Notes under the pieces: generated by a model
Seen by the model: only the letters and a program-made list of their open reading frames with translations
The model's database searches: none
Told to the model about the DNA's origin: nothing
Shown here: piece after piece, positions 12,322-22,449 of the stretch
How the letters are laid out: each line of letters begins with the position of its first letter
Position numbering within the stretch: position 1 is the first letter of the stretch
NCBI GenBank assembly: GCA_000149225.2
Contig: CM000693.1
Span: forward strand, 930,001 to 994,000
Length of the DNA stretch: 64,000 bases
Direction: 5' to 3'
Origin: Lachancea kluyveri NRRL Y-12651
Taxonomy: Eukaryota > Ascomycota > Saccharomycetes > Saccharomycetales > Saccharomycetaceae
Translations under genes and position numbers: made by a program

Positions 12322-15300
12322 CTAAATGAATATTTCCTCTCCAGGCTGAACGCTTAAACTTTTCCTTCTGGATGATAATCCATTGTACTTATTTTTCCAC
12401 AGTTCTATCTCCTGTTCTAGCTCGTTCACTCTGTTCTGATAGTAATTACTGTCTCTCTCCATCCTTCTTAGTGAAACTTCTTGTTTAGAAATATGGTTTT
12501 CCATGGAATCAATCTGCTCAGAATAGGCCATAATTCTTTCTTCAAACTCACCTCTATCCTTATTGGCGGTAGAAATAACGTCTGCTTGCTTAGAATTCTT
12601 GGTTTGAAGTTCTTCCACCATACGTTCCAAATTCTTGGTTTTCTTCATCTCTTCAAATTTCGATTCTGATTCAACTGTAACACGTTCTTCTAATTCATGG
12701 ATTTTTGATAGCCATGCATCCTTTTCAGTAGTATCGGATATTTTGTTTTCAAGATCATTGATCCTCTCACGTAATTGGTTGTTGGACTTCCCTAGAGACT
12801 GATTTTCCTCGTGTAATACAATACCCCTTTCCTTTTCATTTTCCAACTGTGCCTTGAGGACCCGAGCATCGTTTTGAAGCTGCTGGACTAACGATTCGTT
12901 TCTCTGGTTTTGCTGCTGTTGCAAGTCCAAGGATTCCTTTAACAGGTGAACATTATTAGCAATTTCTTCTCTATTTCTTAAAGAATTTTCAAAATCGGTA
13001 TTAGAATCTTCCAACTTTGATTTCAAATAATCTCTTTCAGCTTCTAATTCCTGTTTCAGCTTCAACAGAGTATCCACAGAGTCACTCAATGAATTTGTCT
13101 TGTTAATTAGAGTTTTCAGTTTGGTTTCTAAATCCTTTTGAGTGGCTTCAGAGATGTCCTTCTGGCTTCCAAGTTGTTCCACCAAGTTTTCGTAATGCTC
13201 GTTTTGCCTTAAAAGCTCTTCGATTTTGGCATCTGTATCACTCTTCAAAGTCTCCAAGCTGTAGGTAAGGGTCGATATTTTCTTTTTCAGTTCGGTTTCC
13301 ACTCGCATGGAGGCATCCAATGAAGATTTGAACTTTTGAATTTCCGCAGTATATCTATCGCTGTCATCCGTGGCTTTCATACGCTCTTTGAAATGGTTTA
13401 AATCGCTTTGCAAAACCTCGTTTAACGACTGGACTTTCCTAAGTTCAATGGTTCTTTCTTCAAGCTGGGATTCAAGATCGTTGTTACGAGACTCTGATTC
13501 CCATATCGCTTTTTCCTTCTGCTTGTTCTGAGACTTTAATTTTTGGATGATTGTACCCATACTTCTGATATCTTCTGCCGAATGTTTTAAAGAATAGCCT
13601 AGATCCCTTAGTTGAGTTTCGGTTGCGTGTAAATCGTTAACACAGTTTTCGTATTGATTTTTGTGGTGTTTAACGCTAGAGGCTAACAGGTCGTTTTGTT
13701 TTTCAGTTGATTCCAAATCTTTTTCTAGCCTAGAGATTTGATCCGTTAGAACTGCTTCGGTGGCACGGCTTCTGTTGATTTCACGGTTCAAATCGCTAAT
13801 TTGCTTTTGGTGTTCAACTAAAAGTTCTTGTAGCTTGTAATTTTCCAATTTGTGAAACTTCAAGTCTTCTGCATATTTAGAGACGCTATTCTTGCGAGTG
13901 AAAATATCTTTGTTGCTCAAATTGGTTCTATTTTTCATCGGCGAAGAATTTAGTTTCGATTCAAGGGATTGTACCAGCGCTTCGCTGGCCTCGTATTTCA
14001 ACTTGAAAATGTCTGAAACAGAATCAGATCTGTGTATCTGTTTAAATTTTTTGTGTAAAACAGCTGCAACGTTTTCTGCTTCCTCACGTGCTCTCGATTC
14101 GGAGTAAAGCTGCCTTTTCAAATAATCCAATTCTAGCATCATCTTTTCATAATTAAAATCAATAGGTGCAACATCTCCCAATTCCTTTTCCAAGTCAACA
14201 TCCAAATTTGCACCCTCTATCAAGTTCCTTAATTTCATTAGCTGTGCGTTCATGGTTTGGTTATCAAAGGAGGAAGATGCCAATCTAGTTTCGGTGAATC
14301 TAAGCCTTGAAATCAAATCTTTCTTCTCCTCAATTTCTTTTTCTAATTTGTAAGTAGTTTCCTTCAACTGTAATTTCATATCATCGTATTCTTTCAAAAT
14401 CTCTCCATTGGAAATAGAGCGGTTAGCAAATAAATCGTCCAAATGTCTTGGATGCCTACTGGTGTGATCCGAGTTCGATATCAGACGTTCGTTTAGGAAT
14501 CTATTTAGAGATCTCTCCTTTAGCAGCTCATCTTGAAGCAATGATACCTCTCTACTATCAGAACTTTGATCATTCCCATTGTTGGCCTCGACTTTTGACG
14601 TGGCAAGAGATGCAATTTCCTCCTCCAATTGCTTCTTTATAGATGTACATTCCTCTTTCAATTTCTGACACCTTTGCTTATACTCAGAAACTTCCTTCCT
14701 GGAATGCCTTAGCTCTGCTACAACTTTGCTATGTTCACTCACCAAGTCATCCCTCGATTTGGCCAACAAGCTTATCTCAGTTTGGTGCTGCTCATTTTTC
14801 TCGACAAGCCTCTTCAACTCCCTTTCCTTTGAATCCAGTTGGCGCTGAGTCTCACCGGCTTCCCTTTTAGCAGTATCTATTTGTCCGCGCAAGTCTTTGT
14901 TTTCTTCCACCAAGGTGTTCAAACGCTTACTCGTAATCTCAAAACTTTTCTCAAGCGACTTCATTTTGAGTTCCAGCTCTTCATCAGAAGTTTTTAACTT
15001 AGTCTTCAAGTCATCAATCTCTCGCTGTTTAGATGTTCCTAAAGCCTTTAGTTCCTCGATCTCATCCTTTAAAGATTTAGCAGTAGTCGTCAACGAAACT
15101 TCTGATTTCTTGGCAATTGATATTTCTGAGTTTATTTGATTCAATTTTAATTGCAACTCCTTCTTTTCTGATTCCAATTGTTTGATGCTAGATTCTCTTT
15201 CCGAGGATATCTCTTTGAAACTGGTGATTTCTCTTTGTGCATCTTCATACTGTTTCTTAGCATTTAGCTTTTGGTCGTCAAGGGTTTTCTTTAGTAGTGT

Positions 15301-17937
15301 AATTTCTTTAACCTCTCTTTCGAGTTCAGCTTCTTTGGATTTGGCAGTAGATAGTAATCGTTGGTGATTCTCTAGGCTCTCGGTGGTAGTTGTCAACATT
15401 TCGCGAACTTTGTTCAATTCATCTTCATAATTTGTGTTTTGCTCCCTTAATTTGGACCTTTCCATCTCCGAGGATTCCAATTCCTTCTCCAAAGATTTTA
15501 CCTGTTCGGCGATTTTTTTGGTCTTGGATATTTCTTGTGAGGATTCAAGTAACGGTTTTATCTTGATGTACAAGTTGTACCATGGATCCTCCATTAACCT
15601 GTTGTAAGTTTTAAACGTTGTTGCCAAGACCCGAGCGGCTTGCAACTTCTTCAGTTGGTTGTTTACCATAGCTCTGAGGAAACTACCACGAGCAGTAGCG
15701 TTGAATTTCGTGACAAATTTAGACATTCGTTCTTCCTTCTTTGCCTCCAATTCGGCCAAAACGCCTGCTTTGAAAAACAGTTTTGTGTTACCCACTTTGA
15801 ATAAACTTGGGTCCAAGTGTAACGAGGATAGGACGATTTCACAATTTTTTTTGGAACTATTTGAAAACCTGTATTCATCGGACAAAATCTTATAACGTTG
15901 GAAAAATTCTTTAAAGAAAATTCTATTGGGATAACCCTCTCTCGCTATCCGGATACCTTCCAAGACACCATTGCACCGTAACTGATCCAAGATGAGTTGC
16001 CTGTTGAAATCACGAGCCTTTTTCTTGTTGTTAGGAATGATACATCTCACAAAGTGAGGGTCTGTAGATGACAAATGGTCTAGCAAAGATGCCAACTGTT
16101 CTCTGTGACGATGCGACGCCGTTCTAAAAGATCCTGCCCGAACGTTATCAGCAAAAAAATCGGAAATTAGTTCATTAGAAGAGTTTGAAAGTACTTTTAA
16201 CAAGTTTTCGTTTAATGGGTCCTTATTTTTGGATAGCCAACCTTCAACGTTGTATTCGACATCACCGGCATAATGTTTCAATATAAAGCAGTTGTCCAGC
16301 TTGGATCTTTTGAATTTGGATGACTTGTTATCCCATACAGATAGTAGTTTGGAATAAAAAGAAGCATCTGTAGATTTCGGTAGAATCGATTCTTCATCTA
16401 ATAACGATAAAACACCGGGCGGCTGATTTTTCTTCTCGATCAAGTCGATCGTTGTTTGTAAATCTTTACCGTAATCCATGAAATTCCATTGGATGTTTTC
16501 CTTTAAATACTCGTTCTGTTCAAGAACAAACATGTGATGGTTAAAAAATTGTTGCAATTTTTCATTCGTATAGTTAATGCACAGCTGTTCAAAGGAGTTG
16601 TCTTTAAAGATTTCAAAACCCGCAATATCCAACAATCCAATGTAGTTCTCAGTCATGGACCCATGATCTAAACTCTTGTTTATCCTGCGTACGACATGTG
16701 CAAAAAGTTTTTCGTAAAGTGACCTTGACAAGGAGTTCAAGATGAAACGAGCCTGAGTAGAATTTTTGGCCTGAGAGACGTACTCTTTACCGGCCTTTGC
16801 CCTGGGTTTTAGTACAGCAGTTTTGAAATCTGATTCTGAAACACCAAGCAATTTGCACAACGGTGTGATATCGCTCTTAATCGAGGCCTGGTCCGCTCTT
16901 TCGGACACAAATTCCACATTACCTATATGTAGTATCAGTGCAATAATCTTAAGAACATCATAGATCTCTTCTTCAGAAAATCCTACAACCGCCAACGCTG
17001 ACATCAACTCATGGAAATCTTGTGAATCATCAACCCCTGGGATACTAGGATTTGAATAGCGTAAGTAGTTATAGTCCATAATAGAGTTGGAATCGAGTTG
17101 TAGTTTCCGCAAATCTTGATTTGACATACCGGATAAAAGTTGGTAAAAAATGTGGTAGTTACGTTCTCTGGAGTGCTGATGAATAACTCTTGATTTTTCT
17201 AGTAGATACCACTCGATATGAGCTCCGTTAATTTTACCGAACTCATCGAATTCGATCTTAATAAATTTACCAAAACGTGAGGAGTTGTTGTTGCGAACCG
17301 TCTGTGCATTACCGAATGACTCCAATATCGGGTTGCTCTGTAAAATCTTACGCTCAAAGTTGTCATGGCCTTGAGTCACCGGTAGCAGCTTGTCTTCTGA
17401 TGTCACCGAAGCAAAGTACTGCAAAATCTTTTTCGTATTTTCTGTCTTACCTGCACCAGATTCCCCAGTGACTAAAATCGATTGGTCCTGCTTCTGCGAC
17501 AATAAATTCTGATAAGCCAACTCTGCAACGGCAAATATATGAGGCCTGTTATCCTCTTTCGGAGATCCATGGTATAAATTAATGTAATCCTGTGCATAAA
17601 TTTTGATGTTGGTATACGGGTTGATAGCTACCAAAAATAACCCAGAATAAGTGTAAATCATATCGTCGCGGTAGCGATTTTCTAGATTGTATAGCACAGA
17701 AGCCTCATTTAAATGGGTTAGCTCTGACATGTCATCTATCTTGTCAAAAGTAGTCGGGTTAACCGGAGATATCTCATCTGCAGATACTTCTACTTCTCCG
17801 TTTTTAATCCTCACAATCCCAATTTCCTGATCCCTGTTGGTCCTGCTATCCTTGACCGTTTTCCGTTCAATCAATTGCGCCTGCACAAATACCTCAGTTG
17901 GATCAGGTATCCATACCAGTGGCATTTGATCAGACAT
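12322..17937 (-). CDS. MYO1: Type II myosin heavy chain (Myo1)
   Basis: Heavy chain of the cytokinetic actomyosin ring at the bud neck, 1871 residues (S. cerevisiae 1928). The motor domain fills about the first 770 residues, with the P-loop GESGAGKT at 158-165, switch I NNNSSRFGK, switch II DIAGFE and the relay and actin-binding regions. IQ-like sequence follows (ATARGSFLRAM, degenerate), then about 1000 residues of coiled coil rich in Glu, Lys and Leu. The frame extends 17 codons upstream through a GTG, but the first ATG (MSDQMPLVWIPD) is chosen; a second ATG four codons on is also possible. It is divergent from the F-box gene. Several antisense frames here reflect the repetitive coiled-coil coding. 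Confidence 0.97.
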   Translation of the reverse strand: MSDQMPLVWIPDPTEVFVQAQLIERKTVKDSRTNRDQEIGIVRIKNGEVEVSADEISPVNPTTFDKIDDMSELTHLNEASVLYNLENRYRDDMIYTYSGLFLVAINPYTNIKIYAQDYINLYHGSPKEDNRPHIFAVAELAYQNLLSQKQDQSILVTGESGAGKTENTKKILQYFASVTSEDKLLPVTQGHDNFERKILQSNPILESFGNAQTVRNNNSSRFGKFIKIEFDEFGKINGAHIEWYLLEKSRVIHQHSRERNYHIFYQLLSGMSNQDLRKLQLDSNSIMDYNYLRYSNPSIPGVDDSQDFHELMSALAVVGFSEEEIYDVLKIIALILHIGNVEFVSERADQASIKSDITPLCKLLGVSESDFKTAVLKPRAKAGKEYVSQAKNSTQARFILNSLSRSLYEKLFAHVVRRINKSLDHGSMTENYIGLLDIAGFEIFKDNSFEQLCINYTNEKLQQFFNHHMFVLEQNEYLKENIQWNFMDYGKDLQTTIDLIEKKNQPPGVLSLLDEESILPKSTDASFYSKLLSVWDNKSSKFKRSKLDNCFILKHYAGDVEYNVEGWLSKNKDPLNENLLKVLSNSSNELISDFFADNVRAGSFRTASHRHREQLASLLDHLSSTDPHFVRCIIPNNKKKARDFNRQLILDQLRCNGVLEGIRIAREGYPNRIFFKEFFQRYKILSDEYRFSNSSKKNCEIVLSSLHLDPSLFKVGNTKLFFKAGVLAELEAKKEERMSKFVTKFNATARGSFLRAMVNNQLKKLQAARVLATTFKTYNRLMEDPWYNLYIKIKPLLESSQEISKTKKIAEQVKSLEKELESSEMERSKLREQNTNYEDELNKVREMLTTTTESLENHQRLLSTAKSKEAELEREVKEITLLKKTLDDQKLNAKKQYEDAQREITSFKEISSERESSIKQLESEKKELQLKLNQINSEISIAKKSEVSLTTTAKSLKDEIEELKALGTSKQREIDDLKTKLKTSDEELELKMKSLEKSFEITSKRLNTLVEENKDLRGQIDTAKREAGETQRQLDSKERELKRLVEKNEQHQTEISLLAKSRDDLVSEHSKVVAELRHSRKEVSEYKQRCQKLKEECTSIKKQLEEEIASLATSKVEANNGNDQSSDSREVSLLQDELLKERSLNRFLNERLISNSDHTSRHPRHLDDLFANRSISNGEILKEYDDMKLQLKETTYKLEKEIEEKKDLISRLRFTETRLASSSFDNQTMNAQLMKLRNLIEGANLDVDLEKELGDVAPIDFNYEKMMLELDYLKRQLYSESRAREEAENVAAVLHKKFKQIHRSDSVSDIFKLKYEASEALVQSLESKLNSSPMKNRTNLSNKDIFTRKNSVSKYAEDLKFHKLENYKLQELLVEHQKQISDLNREINRSRATEAVLTDQISRLEKDLESTEKQNDLLASSVKHHKNQYENCVNDLHATETQLRDLGYSLKHSAEDIRSMGTIIQKLKSQNKQKEKAIWESESRNNDLESQLEERTIELRKVQSLNEVLQSDLNHFKERMKATDDSDRYTAEIQKFKSSLDASMRVETELKKKISTLTYSLETLKSDTDAKIEELLRQNEHYENLVEQLGSQKDISEATQKDLETKLKTLINKTNSLSDSVDTLLKLKQELEAERDYLKSKLEDSNTDFENSLRNREEIANNVHLLKESLDLQQQQNQRNESLVQQLQNDARVLKAQLENEKERGIVLHEENQSLGKSNNQLRERINDLENKISDTTEKDAWLSKIHELEERVTVESESKFEEMKKTKNLERMVEELQTKNSKQADVISTANKDRGEFEERIMAYSEQIDSMENHISKQEVSLRRMERDSNYYQNRVNELEQEIELWKNKYNGLSSRRKSLSVQPGEEIFI

Positions 17938-18451
17938 CTGTCTTGCGTGAACTGTATTTGGTTTTATTTTCGAGTGAGGAGCAAACACTTAAAACACTTT
18001 TTCTTTGTGCTTGTACTTCAAACAACAATCGAGATTAAAACGAAGAAATACAGATATGTTTGTGTTGTTTACATTTACCAACGTAGGATTATTTTTTCCC
18101 CTCCGTTAATAATTATATTAATTCAGCTGTACACGTGATCAATACACGTGACCACATTTCGTTGATGCCTAAAATATCATGGTTAACGACAAAGAGTTGG
18201 GTGTCCGAAGGTTTCTTGATCGCATTCTGGCACCCCTGTTTTAGTCACTGCGTGTGGCGATTATTCACCCACGAATCTGTTGTGCACTAAGACCAAAGTG
18301 TGTGCACCTACCTGCAAAGTAGAAAAAAAAAACAAAAAAATATAACGTTCGAGCGTGTCACAGACGGCGGTTACTCGCACCTAGGTTTTTTGTTGCCATA
18401 GCCGAAAGGAATTCGAGGTGTCATTTCAAATATATTTATAAATAGAGGGAA
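17938..18451. promoter_or_regulatory. MYO1/F-box divergent promoter with paired CACGTG sites
   Basis: 514 bases. Two CACGTGA boxes at 18132-18138 and 18145-18151, spaced 13 bases apart, match Cbf1 (or Pho4) sites. A TATA-like stretch (ATATATTTATAAATA) lies just before the F-box ATG. No gene seen. Confidence 0.6.
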
Positions 18452-20383
18452 ATGAGCTACAACAATAACTCGGCTTACTATTCGCAGTTGAGCAGGAGGG
18501 AAATAATGGCCCGATACTTTAACCTGTGTGCACCAATTGGCCATGCTGGAGTGCCATTGCCAGAAGCTTTTGATTCACATACGCGTTCGGATGGGAAACC
18601 CACGTCTTTACGTAGCACCGGTACACAGAAGCCTTTGCACACGCAACAGAGGGCAGAATCTAACACAGCCCAGGCATTTTTAACGCTCCCGATTGAGATC
18701 AAGGTCAGGATCACAAATATCTTGTCTCAGTACGATTTGTTAAATCTGGCTTCTGTTTCGAAGTCGTTCTACGATGCGGCAATGTTCTCGCTGTATGAAA
18801 ACGTTGTGATCGACCCGTCGTATTCGTATTTGAATGACTCGCTAAAGAATAAGCCTCTTCAACGAACCACTTTTATCAAGACAAGGCACAACTTGAAGGA
18901 ATTCATGTCTGTGATCTCACAAGAGAAACAAGATACCCCATTCCCCCTGGGCATCCTTGTAAAATCCTTGAAAGTGGTGAGTCTTCCGGATGGTGTTACA
19001 GCCCATGAGCTTGCAAATTTTATTCACAAAAGTTTGCCAACTTTGACAAGGTTGGATAGCTTTTATTGGAAGGACAAATCTCGTGTCTTGCCATATGACA
19101 CCTTGGAACACATTCCTAATAGGCACAACCTAACGTCACTTTCGGTTAATTTGGATTTGTCCAAGGTGTATGGGAGTCACCACACGTTTCCAAACTTGCT
19201 AAAATTATCCATTTCACCTTTTGTCGATTCCTCGAGACTCGAACAGTTCCTTACGAAAATCGTTTTTTCACAAAACGTTGTTTCGAGATTGACAACCTTG
19301 CAACTGGCCCGTGAGGCGTCATCGCTCTTGCACAAGCCAACAGGAAATGTCAATGTTGGGCAGTCTCTTGTCATCACTAGGTACATGATTGACAATAACC
19401 TACAACAACCGGATACCTCGCAAAGTGACAAATCTATCAATTATAATAACATAGACTGTGGGTTTTGGAATTTCTTGGATCCGGTTGCAGCTAGCGGCTA
19501 CAAATTTCGATCCTTGATACGTTTGGACATCAATTCGGCGAATTTTTTACCCGCCGACTCCGAGAAAGTTATAAGCTGCATTGATTTGCAGAAGCTTGAA
19601 TACCTTTCGCTCACAAATGTCAACGAGGTACAAATCGTGCAGGACGTGGACTACGAAGTTCACGATTTCACCAGTTTGGCATTGGAGCACCTCAAGCCCA
19701 GCTTCCTTACCGGGATCGTACCCCACTTCTGTAATCTGAAAAAACTGAAAATCGATTATAGAGAAGCCATGACAGATACCGTACCGGATTTCATTGCAAT
19801 GTTGCACTCCGTTGCCAAAGTCGAACTGGAAGAGTTGGATATTGTCATTCGCTGGGATCACACAAAGTTAGCGACGACCCCGGACTGGGAACGTACTTCA
19901 CAGCGTTACATCAAGGCAATTTTAAAGCACAAGAGCTCTTTGAAAAAACTGTCCTTGATAGCCAAAGAGGAATCTACGTTCTATGAGCTGCACAAAAATA
20001 TCCCTAGTGGAACTTTGCTCCAACTGGTTGAGTGCGAAAATCTACAAAGTTTGAGGTTGCATGGAGACTCTCTAAGGCCATCGGGACATATGTTAATCAA
20101 TAAGCTACCACATTTGCAATTTTTGGATTTGGTGGGCAAGAAAGCTGGTGGACCTCCACACATGGGACTCCAAGTGGTTCATGATGGAGTTCTAGACGAC
20201 TGGTATAGGGTAATTCACGTGGCACTTACTTTAGCACAAGGCAACTCGTCTTTGAAATTCATCAAAATTCACAAGTGTTTATTTGAGTGTGGGAAAAGTG
20301 GGAACGTTATCCCAAGGTCGGATGGTTTAAACTGCTGGTTTGAAAAGGAGACGAGAGTGACTCTATCGTCTGAGGATTTTTGA
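18452..20383 (+). CDS. F-box / leucine-rich-like protein, putative SCF substrate receptor
   Basis: Protein of 643 residues. A polar N-terminus is followed by an F-box at about residues 77-117 (LTLPIEIKVRITNILSQ, then LLNLASVSKSFYDAA), the fold that binds Skp1 in SCF ubiquitin ligases. The remainder shows irregular leucine-rich repeats with recurring LxxLxL spacing (LPTLTRLDSFYW, KLEYLSLTNV, NLQSLRLHGD, HLQFLDLVG), a probable substrate-binding surface. In S. cerevisiae no gene lies here between MYO1 and YHR022C. I cannot match it confidently to one of the named F-box genes; YDR306C and YJL149W/YDR131C are families to test. The start ATG follows a TATA-like box. Codon use looks native, with no sign of decay. 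Confidence 0.8.
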   Translation: MSYNNNSAYYSQLSRREIMARYFNLCAPIGHAGVPLPEAFDSHTRSDGKPTSLRSTGTQKPLHTQQRAESNTAQAFLTLPIEIKVRITNILSQYDLLNLASVSKSFYDAAMFSLYENVVIDPSYSYLNDSLKNKPLQRTTFIKTRHNLKEFMSVISQEKQDTPFPLGILVKSLKVVSLPDGVTAHELANFIHKSLPTLTRLDSFYWKDKSRVLPYDTLEHIPNRHNLTSLSVNLDLSKVYGSHHTFPNLLKLSISPFVDSSRLEQFLTKIVFSQNVVSRLTTLQLAREASSLLHKPTGNVNVGQSLVITRYMIDNNLQQPDTSQSDKSINYNNIDCGFWNFLDPVAASGYKFRSLIRLDINSANFLPADSEKVISCIDLQKLEYLSLTNVNEVQIVQDVDYEVHDFTSLALEHLKPSFLTGIVPHFCNLKKLKIDYREAMTDTVPDFIAMLHSVAKVELEELDIVIRWDHTKLATTPDWERTSQRYIKAILKHKSSLKKLSLIAKEESTFYELHKNIPSGTLLQLVECENLQSLRLHGDSLRPSGHMLINKLPHLQFLDLVGKKAGGPPHMGLQVVHDGVLDDWYRVIHVALTLAQGNSSLKFIKIHKCLFECGKSGNVIPRSDGLNCWFEKETRVTLSSEDF

Positions 20384-21375
20384 TAGAGTGGGACAAAACG
20401 GAAACAATGGTCTCAAGAGACGTTTTGTAGAGGCTAGCCTGAGACGCAGATAGCCAAGCGGGAACTTGATTTAGGACAAGAAAGCGTTTCTATACCCATC
20501 GTAAGCTATTCATACATTTTCGAACACGCTCAGACCTTGCAGGGAACGAATACATCCCGGAAAGACCGAGAGAGTATTCCTGATTTCAAACAGAGCTTAT
20601 CGCCAGCGCGTGAAAGAAGCTATTGACACGGCTTCTTGGCGTTAACATCGTTCAGCCGTTTCTATTGGCTATTTTCAGTGTGTTTGCGTTTTGTCAATGT
20701 AGTAACACTAAGTACCATGCGCTATCTGAGCTTGAAACAGACAAGAAAAAAGAAAAGATAAGATAAGAGAAGGATTTAGGTACCGTTAGTATAGCAGATC
20801 TTTGCTCTAAGGAACAGAACGTGAATAATATAAACAAAAACACAACGCATGCAGCTACAAATGAGAACTTGGGCTGAAAAAATCTGATATCTGACGCCGA
20901 ACGAGCCCAATCACTTGCACTGTTGGCCAGTGTGCGTAGAGTATCAGTCGAGAAAACGAAAAAAAGAAATTATCCGGCTGTTTACGGGTTCTGCGGAAGC
21001 CGTTTCCTCGATACACATCCGTGTCCCAACGAACGGTCCTGCATATTTTCCTTTTTCAGGAGAATAAAAAGAAACAATTAGATAATTGTTGCGTGTTCTC
21101 TTACATTTTTCTAGAACCTCTTGCAGATTGTAAATAGTGCCGAGACACGAAATGCAGGGTGACACATTGTCTTTCTCGTTTCTTTTTTTTTTTTTTTTCC
21201 CAAATCTTGCTTCGGAGGTAAGAATAACTAATACTATCCGGTTGAGGCCCTCGACTAGACGTACCGAAAGCAAAAACCAAAAAGAAAAAAAAAAACGACA
21301 AAAGAACTTGTTCTTTTCAGCCTTTGGCCAAGTTTAAGCATCTTTTCTGGCGTCGAGGATAGTTAAAAGTCATCT
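20384..21375. other. Long intergenic region before the Ras-like gene
   Basis: About 990 bases, the largest gap in the left half. It holds the F-box 3' end, a run of GATAAGATAAGAGA near 20756-20770 (GATA-factor-like core), and an 18-base T tract at 21182-21199 followed by an A-rich run at 21285-21295. Short open frames overlap the T/A-rich parts on both strands and look non-coding. No RNA gene recognised. Confidence 0.5.
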
Positions 21376-22449
21376 ATGACCTCTGTCTTACTGTACGACT
21401 ATGCTGCTCCGGGCAAAGCTACGCCAAGAGAATACGATCTCACCACTTCGAGAATCGCTGTCTTTGGTGATCCAGCGTGCGGGAAATCTTCTCTGATCGT
21501 AAGGTGGATCCATAACGTTTATCAAAGCAACGAAGAATTCCACCTGGAAGACATTTACCATAAACGTATGAACTACGATCTACTGGTTCGTAGCCAGAAT
21601 CACGACGAGTACTATCAGCTGATAACGAAGCAGGCGCACACCTACAACCATCAAAGCCATACAGAACACTGCGAGAACGACCAATGTATCTGCGTCGACG
21701 ATCAGGATTTACACCTAGTCAAGAAGAATCCTGTTTTAGATGTCCAGGTCCTGGACGTCACAGATATAGATGTCACAGACTACTCAGAGATGAGGAACAT
21801 ACAAACGCAGCAAGCAGATGGCTTCATCTTGTGTTACGATTCTACTAATGAGGAGTCTTTGGACAATTTGAGAATGTACCAGAGAAGGATTTGGATGTTG
21901 AGAGGAGAAGGAGTTCCTCTGCTGCTCTGTGGTAACAAATGCGACATGGGCACGGAAAGAAAAGTCAATTTGGGCATGGTGAGGGAACTTTGTGACGAAT
22001 TCCAAGTGGACTTTAAAACTTGCCACTTCGAGACTTCTGCCAAGGATAATTTTGGCGTTAACGAGCTATTCTTCAGTTGTTTGCTGAACATCGAGAAGAC
22101 GAAAGAGAGCATGAGAGTCGAGAGACGTAGCACTTCCCCTCCTCTGATTCTAGTCCGAAAAAGTTGTGGATCCGATGAGCACAGCAGGGACGGCGAGAGC
22201 AATGAGAATGATACCCCTCAACCTTTGGTGGAAGACTCCGATGTCTGTGAGAAACAAATCCCTATCGAGCCGGTAGATTCTACACCAAGGACCGTGCATG
22301 ATGAGCGTATTATCTACACGCCCAAGAGTGACGGTGAAGTTGTTAATGTTTCACCAACCAATCTGAAAAGGAAAGTCAATCGTGAAGTGACTCCAAGAAC
22401 CAAGTCTGTTTCGAAACCGAAGAAAAACAGCTGCTGCATAATCTGTTGA
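21376..22449 (+). CDS. Atypical Ras-like GTPase, YHR022C family
   Basis: Small-GTPase-like protein of 357 residues, longer than S. cerevisiae YHR022C (about 256 as I recall). The P-loop GDPACGKS is at residues 31-38, the NKCD base-specificity motif is intact and an ETSAK loop follows. The switch II DxxGQ is replaced by LDVTDIDVTDY, so GTP hydrolysis may be altered. An insert with His and Cys residues (HNHQSHTEHCENDQCICVDD region, about 93-112) lies in the switch region. The tail is long and basic, and ends KKNSCCIIC, a CaaX-like prenylation motif with a neighbouring Cys. It lies between MYO1 and RPS27 as in S. cerevisiae. Function is unknown. Confidence 0.85.
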   Translation: MTSVLLYDYAAPGKATPREYDLTTSRIAVFGDPACGKSSLIVRWIHNVYQSNEEFHLEDIYHKRMNYDLLVRSQNHDEYYQLITKQAHTYNHQSHTEHCENDQCICVDDQDLHLVKKNPVLDVQVLDVTDIDVTDYSEMRNIQTQQADGFILCYDSTNEESLDNLRMYQRRIWMLRGEGVPLLLCGNKCDMGTERKVNLGMVRELCDEFQVDFKTCHFETSAKDNFGVNELFFSCLLNIEKTKESMRVERRSTSPPLILVRKSCGSDEHSRDGESNENDTPQPLVEDSDVCEKQIPIEPVDSTPRTVHDERIIYTPKSDGEVVNVSPTNLKRKVNREVTPRTKSVSKPKKNSCCIIC

